Origin: Salinispirillum sp. LH 10-3-1
Lineage (GTDB): Bacteria; Pseudomonadota; Gammaproteobacteria; Pseudomonadales; Natronospirillaceae
Reading direction: 5' to 3'
Assembly: GCF_030643825.1 (NCBI RefSeq)
Contig: NZ_CP101717.1
Location: forward strand, 2,046,001 to 2,110,000
DNA: 64,000 nt
Part shown: one piece after another, positions 15,324 to 21,965 of the stretch
Numbering within the stretch: the first letter of the stretch is position 1
Layout: the number at the start of each line of letters is the position of its first letter
Notes under the pieces: model-generated
Seen by the model: only the letters and a program-made list of their open reading frames with translations
Database searches by the model: none
Told to the model about the DNA's origin: nothing
Made by a program: the position numbers and the translations under genes

Positions 15324-15697
15324 GCCTGCATCAGCATTTTGTTTGCAGCGGTATGTTGGGCGCCCATGGGTACCGCCATGGTATCCAGTGCCTCCACATC
15401 AAGGCCGTCCGCATCGAGGCGGGCAATCGTTCTTGGCTGCAGGCGCTTCACTGGTACCAGTCCCTTAACTGGAACAGACTGAACCCGTTCGCTGGCCTTG
15501 ATCGTTCTGGCTGGCTTCGCGTCTTCCGGCAAGCCCTTCCAAATCCGATAGATATTCCAGTAATTTTTGCCGCTGCGAATTTTCAAAATGGCCGATCGGC
15601 CAAGGTTGTACTTTTCAGCCATCACACCGGCTGATTCCGGGCTGTTCAGAATGTCCAATACCTGGTCGACGGATAAACCACGCTGTCTTGGTTTCAT
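15314..15697 (-). CDS. small phage protein with helix-turn-helix-like N-terminus
   Basis: 127 residues. The first 45 (SVDQVLDILNSPESAGVMAE, KYNLGRSAILKIRSGKNY) look like a helix-turn-helix of the type found beside HNH nucleases. The rest is basic and probably unstructured, with a conserved-looking end (TAANKMLMQAWV). It starts on an ATGA overlap with the P-like gene, so it belongs to the same operon. A DNA-binding role is inference. Confidence 0.62.
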   Translation of the reverse strand: MKPRQRGLSVDQVLDILNSPESAGVMAEKYNLGRSAILKIRSGKNYWNIYRIWKGLPEDAKPARTIKASERVQSVPVKGLVPVKRLQPRTIARLDADGLDVEALDTMAVPMGAQHTAANKMLMQAWV

Positions 15698-16188
15698 TGT
15701 TGCACCCCGTTGATCGTGTTCATCAAGCTCGCAATGGTTGAGCGCCCCTTAGCGCGACTCTCCGCCGTAACCTGCGTATTCATGATCGCAATGCGTTCAG
15801 CCATTGCGCCGCGGTCACTCTGCTCCAACAGCAAGTGCTGAGGCTCATGGCGTGCTGGCTTTTCGCTTGCCCCTGTGTCGCCTTCGCACATGGCACGGAA
15901 CTGCGGTGCACTCGGTGGCCACTCAGCACCGCTCTGCGCCAACAGGTTCATGCCGCGCTTGATCTGCTCAGGCGTGACACCGCGCAAACAGGCTTGCCAA
16001 ATTTTGTCCGGGTCAATCTCGGTGCCGTAGCTACTGGTCCAACGGTGGCCATACATCGACGACATCATTGCCCACAAAGTCTGAATTTTGTTCCGGTCTG
16101 AAACGTTGCTGTTCGGCTGCACGTTCTCGGGCAACGTTGGCGCGGACCCGGCCTGCTGCGCTGGTATCAACTGGTTGATGTGCTGCAT
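15694..16188 (-). CDS. replication protein P-like helicase loader
   Basis: 164 residues from the ATG at 16188, which has a perfect AGGAGG; the longer frame to 16263 lacks one. It shows the P-family core LWAMMSSMYGHRWTSSYG, IWQACLRGVTPEQIKRGMNL and AEWPPSAPQFRAMCEG. Lambda P brings host DnaB to the origin by binding the initiator O. Here its first 52 codons overlap the end of the O-like gene in another frame. Position and motifs agree. Confidence 0.82.
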   Translation of the reverse strand: MQHINQLIPAQQAGSAPTLPENVQPNSNVSDRNKIQTLWAMMSSMYGHRWTSSYGTEIDPDKIWQACLRGVTPEQIKRGMNLLAQSGAEWPPSAPQFRAMCEGDTGASEKPARHEPQHLLLEQSDRGAMAERIAIMNTQVTAESRAKGRSTIASLMNTINGVQQ

Positions 16189-16912
16189 GGAAACCTCCTG
16201 CGGACCCATAGTTCGGTTTGGTGAATTCAACGGCGTTCGTGTACCACGTAGTCCACGCCGCATCCCAGTTCGCCATGGTTTTACCGTTGGCGCGGTGGTG
16301 ATTCGTGAACTTGTGAAATTCAGTTTCGGGTTTTAGATCAGGTCGCCCATGGCCCTGCCAGTACGACAGGGCGCGCGTTCGTCGTTCGACGGTCAGCGCA
16401 AAGTCTTCCGGCAGTCGGGTTTTCCGGCTGGATGGTTTTTTGGGTTTATCGGGTTTTGTTCCGGTCAGCGGCAAAATTTCCTGCTGATCGGTTTCTTCAG
16501 GCGTTGGCTCCCCCTGGGGGGATAAAGGGGGGTTTTTAATATCTGTATCTGATTCTGTATCTGTATCTGGTGGCGTTACTGTAACGTTACATGCTCGTTT
16601 CTTTCTCGCTCGATACGCCGCAACCCGCTCTGCGCTTGAGTCTGAGACAAACTGGCGCTTATTCCATGCAGTCGGCATTGCGTCATCATCAATCAGGTTT
16701 TTAGCGATCAGCGTGTCCTTGGTAGCCGACCAATCTTCGTTACTGATGCGCAACTGAAACGCTATTTCGTCATCCTGTAACGTTACACCATCGTTACTAC
16801 AACGAAGGCATAACAACATAATGAAACGTCTTTGATCTGCTTCACTCAGCATCTGCACTTTGGGATCAGTCGCAAACTCCGCATAAAGACGAAGCCATGG
16901 ATTTGCAGCCAT
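16031..16912 (-). CDS. replication initiator O-like protein with DnaT-like C-terminal domain
   Basis: 293 residues from the ATG at 16912. An N-terminal winged-helix-like domain (NPWLRLYAEFATDPKVQMLS, RFIMLLCLRCSNDG) is followed by a polar linker (about 110-165). Then comes a DnaT-like segment with LPEDFALTVERRTRALSYWQ, FHKFTNHHRANGKTMANWDAAW. The linker DNA holds repeats and palindromes that may be the origin, as in lambda O. The C-terminus overlaps the P-like gene by 158 bases. It would open the origin and recruit the P-DnaB complex. Confidence 0.8.
   Translation of the reverse strand: MAANPWLRLYAEFATDPKVQMLSEADQRRFIMLLCLRCSNDGVTLQDDEIAFQLRISNEDWSATKDTLIAKNLIDDDAMPTAWNKRQFVSDSSAERVAAYRARKKRACNVTVTPPDTDTESDTDIKNPPLSPQGEPTPEETDQQEILPLTGTKPDKPKKPSSRKTRLPEDFALTVERRTRALSYWQGHGRPDLKPETEFHKFTNHHRANGKTMANWDAAWTTWYTNAVEFTKPNYGSAGGFHAAHQPVDTSAAGRVRANVARERAAEQQRFRPEQNSDFVGNDVVDVWPPLDQ
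16540..16591. other. candidate replication origin inside the O-like gene
   Basis: Five tandem hexamers, four TATCTG and one ATTCTG, fill 16540-16569. The 12-bp palindrome TGTAACGTTACA follows at 16580-16591, and an identical copy lies at 16776-16787. The two palindromes are read in different codon frames of the O-like gene, so protein coding does not explain both. Lambda carries its origin iterons in the same place. Not proven to be an origin. Confidence 0.45.
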
Positions 16913-17094
16913 CACTCTACCCCTGCGCACGCTTGGCGAGTGAAGTCTGAACCCGCTGGCGGGCACTTGTGAATCTTGCCACCCTTGGACAAGTATTCAG
17001 CAATGCCCCGTTCCAAATCGCTTTTGGCACGCTTGCCAGTCTTGCGGGACTTGATAGGGCTACGGAACAATTGGTTTTGAGCAGTCGTGGTCAT
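16912..17094 (-). CDS. small basic phage protein upstream of O
   Basis: 60 residues with an AGGTGA ribosome site. Its stop shares a base with the start of the O-like gene (TGATG), so the two are coupled. The sequence is Lys/Arg-rich (SPIKSRKTGKRAKSDLERGI) with a Cys near the end of each half, and may bind nucleic acid. No family recognised. Confidence 0.6.
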   Translation of the reverse strand: MTTTAQNQLFRSPIKSRKTGKRAKSDLERGIAEYLSKGGKIHKCPPAGSDFTRQACAGVE

Positions 17095-17196
17095 AAATCA
17101 CCTGTAGAAATTTGCATACATTGGGCTAGGCGAAATGTTGATTTTTACTTGAAGAGCGGGCCGGAAGTACCCAGCCCCATTTCGCTAGCACAAATG

Positions 17197-17751
17197 TTAA
17201 TAACCCTGAACAGCATCAGGGTCTGATGCCTGTAGAGACTGCTGCTCAACCAAAGCGAGTCCGCGTTGATCAGGTTCAGGCTCTGGCGGTGGTTCATCAG
17301 CACCGAACTCAGAAGGGTCCATCAAGAGAAGCACTACGTTGAAGCCTTCTCTGTCAGCAAGTTCATGGCGACCTTGGGCATGCGGTGCAATTTTCAGAAC
17401 ACATTTGATTCCGTCCTTGAAAACCACTTGCTCAACAAGGGCACCAACACTTTGGTAGCTGCCAGAAAATGCAGCTAGAATTGCTTTGCTTGCTGCGTCG
17501 TTGCAGCGCTGATGAACTCGGTCAATGACGTGGCTCTGTTGGTCTTCGGTCATTTTTTGCCACACCCGTGGTGCGTGTTTTATTTCATCTAAGACAATTC
17601 GCACCAGGTCACCATAAAGCGTCTCGGCGGCAACAATTGAAGACGTGCTGTCGTCATCATCAAGCGACTCTTCATCCGGCGGCATGTCATCAAAAGCATG
17701 ATTTAGGTCTTCCTGCTCGAAATCATCCGAAAAATCTGTGCTAGCTTTCAT
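17197..17751 (-). CDS. acidic phage early protein, unknown function
   Basis: 184 residues. The first 35 are Asp/Glu-rich and likely unstructured; the middle is helical (AAETLYGDLVRIVLDEIKHA, DQQSHVIDRVHQRCNDA), then a beta-rich part (VVFKDGIKCVLKIAP, FNVVLLLMDPSEFGAD) and a Pro/Glu-rich tail. It stands in the early leftward operon between cro-side regulators and replication genes. A 102-base gap without genes follows before the next gene. Confidence 0.65.
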   Translation of the reverse strand: MKASTDFSDDFEQEDLNHAFDDMPPDEESLDDDDSTSSIVAAETLYGDLVRIVLDEIKHAPRVWQKMTEDQQSHVIDRVHQRCNDAASKAILAAFSGSYQSVGALVEQVVFKDGIKCVLKIAPHAQGRHELADREGFNVVLLLMDPSEFGADEPPPEPEPDQRGLALVEQQSLQASDPDAVQGY

Positions 17752-17828
17752 TTGGTTACCTCTCTGCCCTGCTCTCGGGACTCAACCCACACGCATAGGG
17801 ACTTAATCAGTTCGTTAAAAAGGGGCAC
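17748..17828 (-). CDS. possible 26-residue coupled ORF
   Basis: A short GTG-started frame (VPLFNELIKSLCVWVESREQ...) ends on an ATGA overlap with the following 184-residue gene. The overlap suggests a coupled leader peptide, but the ribosome site is weak and the ORF is short. It could be chance: the longer version to 17936 runs back into a better gene. Confidence 0.25.
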   Translation of the reverse strand: MPLFNELIKSLCVWVESREQGREVTK

Positions 17829-17847
17829 GCTGGCCCCAGTTGGTTTG

Positions 17848-18087
17848 CTACGCCGCCTTTTGGTTGGCGTAAATGTCACGCTCTTGGTTGATGCGTGCCG
17901 CCTGTTCCAGCAACGCGGGGTCTTTCTCGGCTTCACGCAAAAAGCCTAAGAACACACGGCGAGCCAATACGTTCACTGGCGTTCGTGTGCGGTTGGCAAG
18001 TTTGCGCATTGCGTCATAGTCCGATTTGCGGAATCGGGGCCGTAGGTCAAATTCGATGCGTTCTGCATCGGAAACGGGAGCTGGCAT
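17848..18087 (-). CDS. small DNA-binding-like protein in the CII position
   Basis: 79 residues from the ATG at 18087, chosen for the strong AGGAGG eight bases upstream. The core RIEFDLRPRFRKSDYDAMRK, LANRTRTPVNVLARR has a strand-helix-helix pattern like ribbon-helix-helix regulators. It follows the Cro-like gene, where lambda has cII. A regulatory role is inferred from shape and place. Confidence 0.62.
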   Translation of the reverse strand: MPAPVSDAERIEFDLRPRFRKSDYDAMRKLANRTRTPVNVLARRVFLGFLREAEKDPALLEQAARINQERDIYANQKAA

Positions 18088-18112
18088 TGGTCGTGCCTCC
18101 TGTTGGTTGGGG

Positions 18113-18376
18113 TCATGCAGCCGAACGGCTGCTAGGTAGTTTTCTCCGCTTTCGATCACGGAGAAGGTCGAACACAGAAACCTCTTTGTTCAAGGCTTCT
18201 GATATTTCGAGAATCCAGTCTGCTGGGGCTTGTTGCTGGCGCTTTACCCACATTTGGACCATGACACCTGTGATTGGCTCACCGTCCACGCGGTCATTTA
18301 TCAGCTTGGCGAGAGCAGCAAACCCGCCAGCGAGATCAACTGCTCGCTCAATGGCGAGCTTTTCATCAGGAATCAT
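18113..18376 (-). CDS. Cro/YdaS-like transcriptional regulator
   Basis: 87 residues, divergent from the CI-type repressor. The pattern AIERAVDLAGGFAALAKLIN, GEPITGVMVQMWVKRQQQAP, LNKEVSVFDLL matches the short helix-turn-helix Cro/YdaS group. It is the first gene of the leftward early operon and its promoter carries the operator repeats at 18,385-18,455. It should act as the lytic-side repressor of cI. Confidence 0.8.
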   Translation of the reverse strand: MIPDEKLAIERAVDLAGGFAALAKLINDRVDGEPITGVMVQMWVKRQQQAPADWILEISEALNKEVSVFDLLRDRKRRKLPSSRSAA

Positions 18377-18384
18377 CGTCTAAA

Positions 18385-18455
18385 GCTCCACTATGTATTC
18401 TCTATAAAAATACATTATGGATTCTTAAATCAGGCAAAGCAATACAAAATGTTAG
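18385..18455. promoter_or_regulatory. left operator cluster and cro promoter (OR/PR-like)
   Basis: Two 15-bp sites match AATACA-N3-TGTATT: 18409-18423 (AATACATTATGGATT) and 18441-18455 (AATACAAAATGTTAG), with a weaker half-match ending TGTATT at 18399. Arms ATGTATT/AATACAT also form a perfect 7-bp dyad at 18393-18415. On the minus strand TTGCTT (18442-18437), 17 bases and CATAAT (18419-18414) give the cro promoter, so the two good sites cover its -35 and -10. Confidence 0.65.
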
Positions 18456-18490
18456 TTTCTGAGGCTATACCGTTTTGTCATACTAACCGC

Positions 18491-19093
18491 ATGAAAACAT
18501 GGCAAGATCGAATAAAAGAGATGATGCGGAAATCTGGGCATACTCAGTATGACCTAGCGGACGCGCTTGGCCTTTCGCAAGGTGGCGTGGGCCATAAGCT
18601 GAATGGGCGGCGTGACTTATCGACTGAAGAGCTGGTAAAGCTGGCACAGTTTTTTGGTGTGTCTGTTGACTACATTCTTCTGGGCACCGGCTCTTCCTCT
18701 TCAGAACAGCGATCCGCCTTTAGGGTGCCGCTATTGACGTCTCAGGAAATTGAAAGCAACAGCTTAGATGCAACTGCAATGAGTTACTTACACTCTCCTG
18801 TTCGCATCGGCCTTAGAGGTTTCGCATTCAAATTACGGGATAGCTCGATGGAAAACCCTTCTGGCTCCCCGTCATACCCAGAAGGTTGCATTGTTTTTGC
18901 TGACCCAGATCTTGCCCCTTCACCAGGGCGAAGAGTGATTGCCATCGTGAACGGCAAGGCCGCAATGAAAGAGCTGATCGAAGACATGGGCGTGTATCAA
19001 CTGCGCAGCTTGAACCCGGCTTATGGACGCACCATTGATGTGACGCTGGATCAGGTGGTTGCAACGGTCGTAGGGAAGTTCGAGGGGGAGTGA
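18491..19093 (+). CDS. CI-type phage repressor, HTH plus S24 peptidase domain
   Basis: 200 residues from the ATG at 18491 (the frame is open further upstream). The N-terminal helix-turn-helix spans about residues 5-60 (GHTQYDLADALGLSQGGVGH). The C-terminal S24 domain keeps the LexA/CI layout: DSSMENPSGSPSYPEG with the nucleophile Ser, then MKELI with the general-base Lys, and VVGKF at the end. No Ala-Gly or Cys-Gly dipeptide is present in the linker where self-cleavage normally occurs. It has no clear ribosome site. It should hold both early operons off through the shared operators. Confidence 0.85.
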   Translation: MKTWQDRIKEMMRKSGHTQYDLADALGLSQGGVGHKLNGRRDLSTEELVKLAQFFGVSVDYILLGTGSSSSEQRSAFRVPLLTSQEIESNSLDATAMSYLHSPVRIGLRGFAFKLRDSSMENPSGSPSYPEGCIVFADPDLAPSPGRRVIAIVNGKAAMKELIEDMGVYQLRSLNPAYGRTIDVTLDQVVATVVGKFEGE

Positions 19094-19130
19094 GTGCGTC
19101 ACAGCCTGAGAATAGAATTGTAAATTTCAG

Positions 19131-19156
19131 TTGAAAACTTGAATTTCTGCCATAAT
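19131..19156 (+). promoter_or_regulatory. possible promoter of the repressor-linked cargo
   Basis: TTGAAA (19131-19136) and CATAAT (19151-19156) with TGC ahead of the latter (extended -10) lie 38 bases before the first cargo gene. The 14-base spacer is short, so an extended -10 promoter or read-through from cI are both possible. Confidence 0.35.
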
Positions 19157-19193
19157 CGAGTAGCGGTAAAGCACTTTTGGCTAGGAGATTATC

Positions 19194-19379
19194 ATGACCA
19201 CCAACACTGTAAAAAAATCAAAAGAAGAGTACGCAGCTGAGTTGTTGAGTTTTGAGAGTGGCCAACAAGTATTGAACGTTGACTGCCTAAATAAGTCTGG
19301 CGCTTCAAAGTACATCCTCAAAGTTGCTGCGAAGGTAAATTTTCCCAAGCAGAAAGAAAAAACGGCCAATGCTTCTTAG
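19194..19379 (+). CDS. small soluble protein, first gene of the repressor-linked cargo
   Basis: 61 residues with a good AGGAG site eight bases ahead. Charged and soluble (KKSKEEYAAELLSFESGQQV, KVAAKVNFPKQKEK), with no membrane segment. It overlaps the next gene by 11 bases, so the two are translated together. I see no known domain. Its size and charge would suit a regulator or inhibitor of the membrane protein that follows, but that is speculation. Confidence 0.6.
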   Translation: MTTNTVKKSKEEYAAELLSFESGQQVLNVDCLNKSGASKYILKVAAKVNFPKQKEKTANAS

Positions 19380-20136
19380 TGTTACAGAATTTTTGTTTGT
19401 ATCTTTCGCTTCCGGCTATTTCTTTATTCACTTTTACAAACCTTGGGCCCTTACGAAGCAGTATTTGAAGGGTAGCCATTTTTACTATAGGGCACTCATT
19501 GTTGGGGTGCCTTTTTATTTGGTGTCCATGCTTGTACTGGTGCTTACTTTTCACTGGATGAAAAGCTTCGCTTGGCTTTTAGAGCTGAACAGTAGAGCTG
19601 CCGCTATATATCCGGCGCAATGGTTTCAACTGAGATCGTTTGGTTTCACATTCGCCGTAAGCTCAATGATGTCGATATTGTTGGCTCTAGCCTTAACTCG
19701 CTTGGTCATAAAATACAAACCAGACTGGGAAGCTGCCATTGTATATAGCTACGGCACAGGCCTGCAAAAGATGCTTTTGGAGTGTCAGCAAACCTACCGA
19801 AGAGTCATAACATCCAAAGACACGGATAACCCTGAAACCATCTTTTTTGTAGAAGTGGTTCTCTCGTCTGGGAAAAGTTACATTGGCCTGCCACTGGGTA
19901 GCTTAATGCCTGACGAGCTGAACGCGCGCGATTACATTGAGATTTTGCCTATTTTTAGTGGGTATAGAAAGAAGGACACGCATGAATTGGTGCCATCCAT
20001 TAATTACACGCAAATGTACTTCGTGCATTACGAAGGAGATTTGAGTGAAGACGTCAAAGTGACCATTGACCTAGACAAGATAGATTACGCGCGCTGGTAC
20101 AGGCCGGAGTTGTCACAATATTTTGAAAGCAACTAA
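19369..20136 (+). CDS. membrane protein of the repressor-linked cargo
   Basis: 255 residues with three predicted membrane helices (about 4-20, 41-64 and 95-112) and a cytoplasmic C-terminal domain of about 140 residues. That domain contains VVLSSGKSYIGLPLGSLMP, YIEILPIFSGYRKKDTHEL, the look of a small beta domain (SGK-x-YIG) seen in uncharacterised bacterial membrane proteins. It follows the 61-residue gene with an 11-base overlap and precedes a lipoprotein. The three genes lie downstream of the repressor on the same strand, as rexA/rexB lie with cI in lambda. Function unknown; exclusion of other phages is a hypothesis. Confidence 0.7.
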   Translation: MLLSVTEFLFVSFASGYFFIHFYKPWALTKQYLKGSHFYYRALIVGVPFYLVSMLVLVLTFHWMKSFAWLLELNSRAAAIYPAQWFQLRSFGFTFAVSSMMSILLALALTRLVIKYKPDWEAAIVYSYGTGLQKMLLECQQTYRRVITSKDTDNPETIFFVEVVLSSGKSYIGLPLGSLMPDELNARDYIEILPIFSGYRKKDTHELVPSINYTQMYFVHYEGDLSEDVKVTIDLDKIDYARWYRPELSQYFESN

Positions 20137-20245
20137 AAAGTCATACCATGCTCTAAGCTCCCATATCGAAACAATAAAAGCCCCCGAAGAGGTGCCCCAC
20201 CCTGCCACTGCGATCAAGGCCGACCCTTACCTTCAAGGAGATGAT

Positions 20246-21397
20246 ATGAAGAAGATACTTTCCTGCACTTTGTTCATTACGCTTTCAGGTTGTGCTTCAA
20301 CTATGGTTTGGCATCACCCAGACATGGCTTCACAGAATTTCTACTCGGATAGAGCCCACTGCAATTCTATTGCAGGACCTGGCAATCACCAAATTCAGAC
20401 ACAGAACAACCAGCCTCAAAACTTTTCATCCGGATTCACTCAAGGATGGAACAATGCAGCGGCAGCATCTGCTGTACAGCGACAATCTCAAATTTTTAAT
20501 GACTGCATGCGTGGAAAGGGGTACTACTTGGCACCTGAAAACACTGCGCCGGAAAACCCTGCCCCCGTGAAAACGTCGTCATTAGATAATGCAAAAGATC
20601 GGTTTTGGGATGACATTGAAGAAGCGATTCCATATTGGCAAGACCTTCAAAGTACTGATGCAGGGCAGCGTTGGCTTCTTGGAAACGATCCGCTTTCCGG
20701 GCGCCAGCGCAATGAAATTTTATTGGATGCAGCGGATCAACTCGACTCTCAACGAGTAATTGCGATCTTCCGGCAGTTGGAGCGAGATATTGGATATCAA
20801 CCACAGGCGTCATTGGGTCCAGACAATATTGTAGCTGAGCTAAATAGTTACGGCGCACCGACTCTTGGCTTTTTGCTGGTGCAAGAAGTCTCAAATGATC
20901 ACGACATTGACGTTCTTCACGGTTTTGACATTCTATCAATAGAGCGAGTTGGTTCATCAGCAAACATCACCAAGGCAACAAGAATGGCATATCACCAGCC
21001 GACTAACAGTGAACCAATCGAAATTCGTACGACATTTGAGCTGGATTGTAACGACTTTTACTTCAGGGCAACTCTTAGGGAGTTTACTTACTATAAAACA
21101 GAGATAGACCCCTACAGTGAAGTGAACCTAAGGCAAGATTGGAATCCATTCACGTCACAAACGCCTAATGGCGTGCTCTTCACCATGGTATGCCAAGACG
21201 TAGCTGTAGCAAAAATAATTGATGCTCACTGGGCTGGGCATGGAATGCAGCTTCTAAAAATAGTGCCCTCTTTGGTTAGCCCACTGGAATTGGTAGTGCT
21301 TTCCGATAGAAATGACATTGACAGTGAACTGGTCCCTTCTGGACTTTCGATGTTTCTTGCAAACAACAACCCAAACTTTAGACACCTTCTAAACTAA
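20246..21397 (+). CDS. lipoprotein of the repressor-linked cargo
   Basis: 383 residues from the ATG at 20246, chosen because AAGGAG precedes it and a lipoprotein signal starts there (lipobox LSGC, Cys 16). The longer frame to 20123 has neither. The mature part begins with a Gln/Asn-rich stretch holding Cys residues (HCNSIAGPGNHQ, NDCMRGKGYY), typical of small envelope lipoproteins, then a larger domain (AIPYWQDLQSTDAGQRWLLG; ELDCNDFYFRATLREFTYY). I do not recognise it. It ends at a strong terminator and is probably expressed in the lysogen. Confidence 0.7.
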   Translation: MKKILSCTLFITLSGCASTMVWHHPDMASQNFYSDRAHCNSIAGPGNHQIQTQNNQPQNFSSGFTQGWNNAAAASAVQRQSQIFNDCMRGKGYYLAPENTAPENPAPVKTSSLDNAKDRFWDDIEEAIPYWQDLQSTDAGQRWLLGNDPLSGRQRNEILLDAADQLDSQRVIAIFRQLERDIGYQPQASLGPDNIVAELNSYGAPTLGFLLVQEVSNDHDIDVLHGFDILSIERVGSSANITKATRMAYHQPTNSEPIEIRTTFELDCNDFYFRATLREFTYYKTEIDPYSEVNLRQDWNPFTSQTPNGVLFTMVCQDVAVAKIIDAHWAGHGMQLLKIVPSLVSPLELVVLSDRNDIDSELVPSGLSMFLANNNPNFRHLLN

Positions 21398-21419
21398 GGA
21401 ACACACAACGCTCTTAGAC

Positions 21420-21443
21420 GCCCGCCTCAAGCGGGCTTTTTTT
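21420..21443 (+). terminator. terminator of the cI-cargo unit
   Basis: GCCCGC and GCGGGC pair perfectly across the loop CTCAA and are followed by seven T. It insulates the repressor/cargo transcript from the rightward early promoter 30 bases downstream. Confidence 0.92.
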
Positions 21444-21458
21444 GCCTGATCAAAATTT

Positions 21459-21522
21459 AATACATTTTGTATTGACACAATACATTTTGTAGCATAGCCT
21501 TCCAATAAATACGTTTTGTATT
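21459..21522. promoter_or_regulatory. right operator cluster and early promoter (OL/PL-like)
   Basis: Three 15-bp sites share AATACA-N3-TGTATT: 21459-21473 is a perfect palindrome around TTT, 21479-21493 and 21508-21522 differ by two and one bases. TTGACA (21472-21477) with TAGCCT (21495-21500) 17 bases on forms a rightward promoter lying among the sites. The same motif controls the cro side, so one repressor should shut both early operons. Confidence 0.8.
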
Positions 21523-21539
21523 GTTTGAGGAAGGCACCT

Positions 21540-21965
21540 ATGACCAAGCAACTGACCATCAGCAGCGGCATCACCATCGCGGATGTGCGCGCCATTCGTT
21601 CCAGCACCAGCTACCAACAGCGTATGGCCGCAGCCGCGTCATACATTCCATCTGAAGGTGAAATCAAAGCCATCAGCATGCGCCTGTTCCGCGAATTGAC
21701 GTGCGGCCGCATGATCAACAACGGCGAAGGTGTTCAAGTAAGCCTTGCTGATGTATTGGACGACGAAGACGGCTATGAAAGCCTGGTAGCGTTTTATCGC
21801 GGTACTGGTTCGAAAGAAGAAATCTCAAACCTCGTGATGAAGGCCTGTCTTCGAATGACCACCCCCGTCATTCGTGAAGAGCTGCGTCAACGCATAGAGA
21901 GTGAGGAAATCGCCAAGCACCAGCGGCTGAAATCCATTGCCAAGATTGGTGAGGTGGCCGCATGA
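21540..21965 (+). CDS. first gene of the rightward early operon, unknown function
   Basis: 141 residues from the ATG at 21540 with GAGGAAGG upstream; codons further upstream lie in the operator DNA. The protein is mostly helical (SGITIADVRAIRSSTSYQQR, EIKAISMRLFRELTCGRM), with a charged end. It overlaps the RecE-like gene by four bases (ATGA). I recognise no family; its place resembles that of small recombination accessory proteins. Confidence 0.65.
   Translation: MTKQLTISSGITIADVRAIRSSTSYQQRMAAAASYIPSEGEIKAISMRLFRELTCGRMINNGEGVQVSLADVLDDEDGYESLVAFYRGTGSKEEISNLVMKACLRMTTPVIREELRQRIESEEIAKHQRLKSIAKIGEVAA

Noticed and set aside
17748-17936. A 62-residue minus-strand ORF with ATG at 17936
   Set aside because: Its first half lies in another frame of the better-supported 17,848-18,087 gene; only the GTG-started end is kept as a weak candidate.
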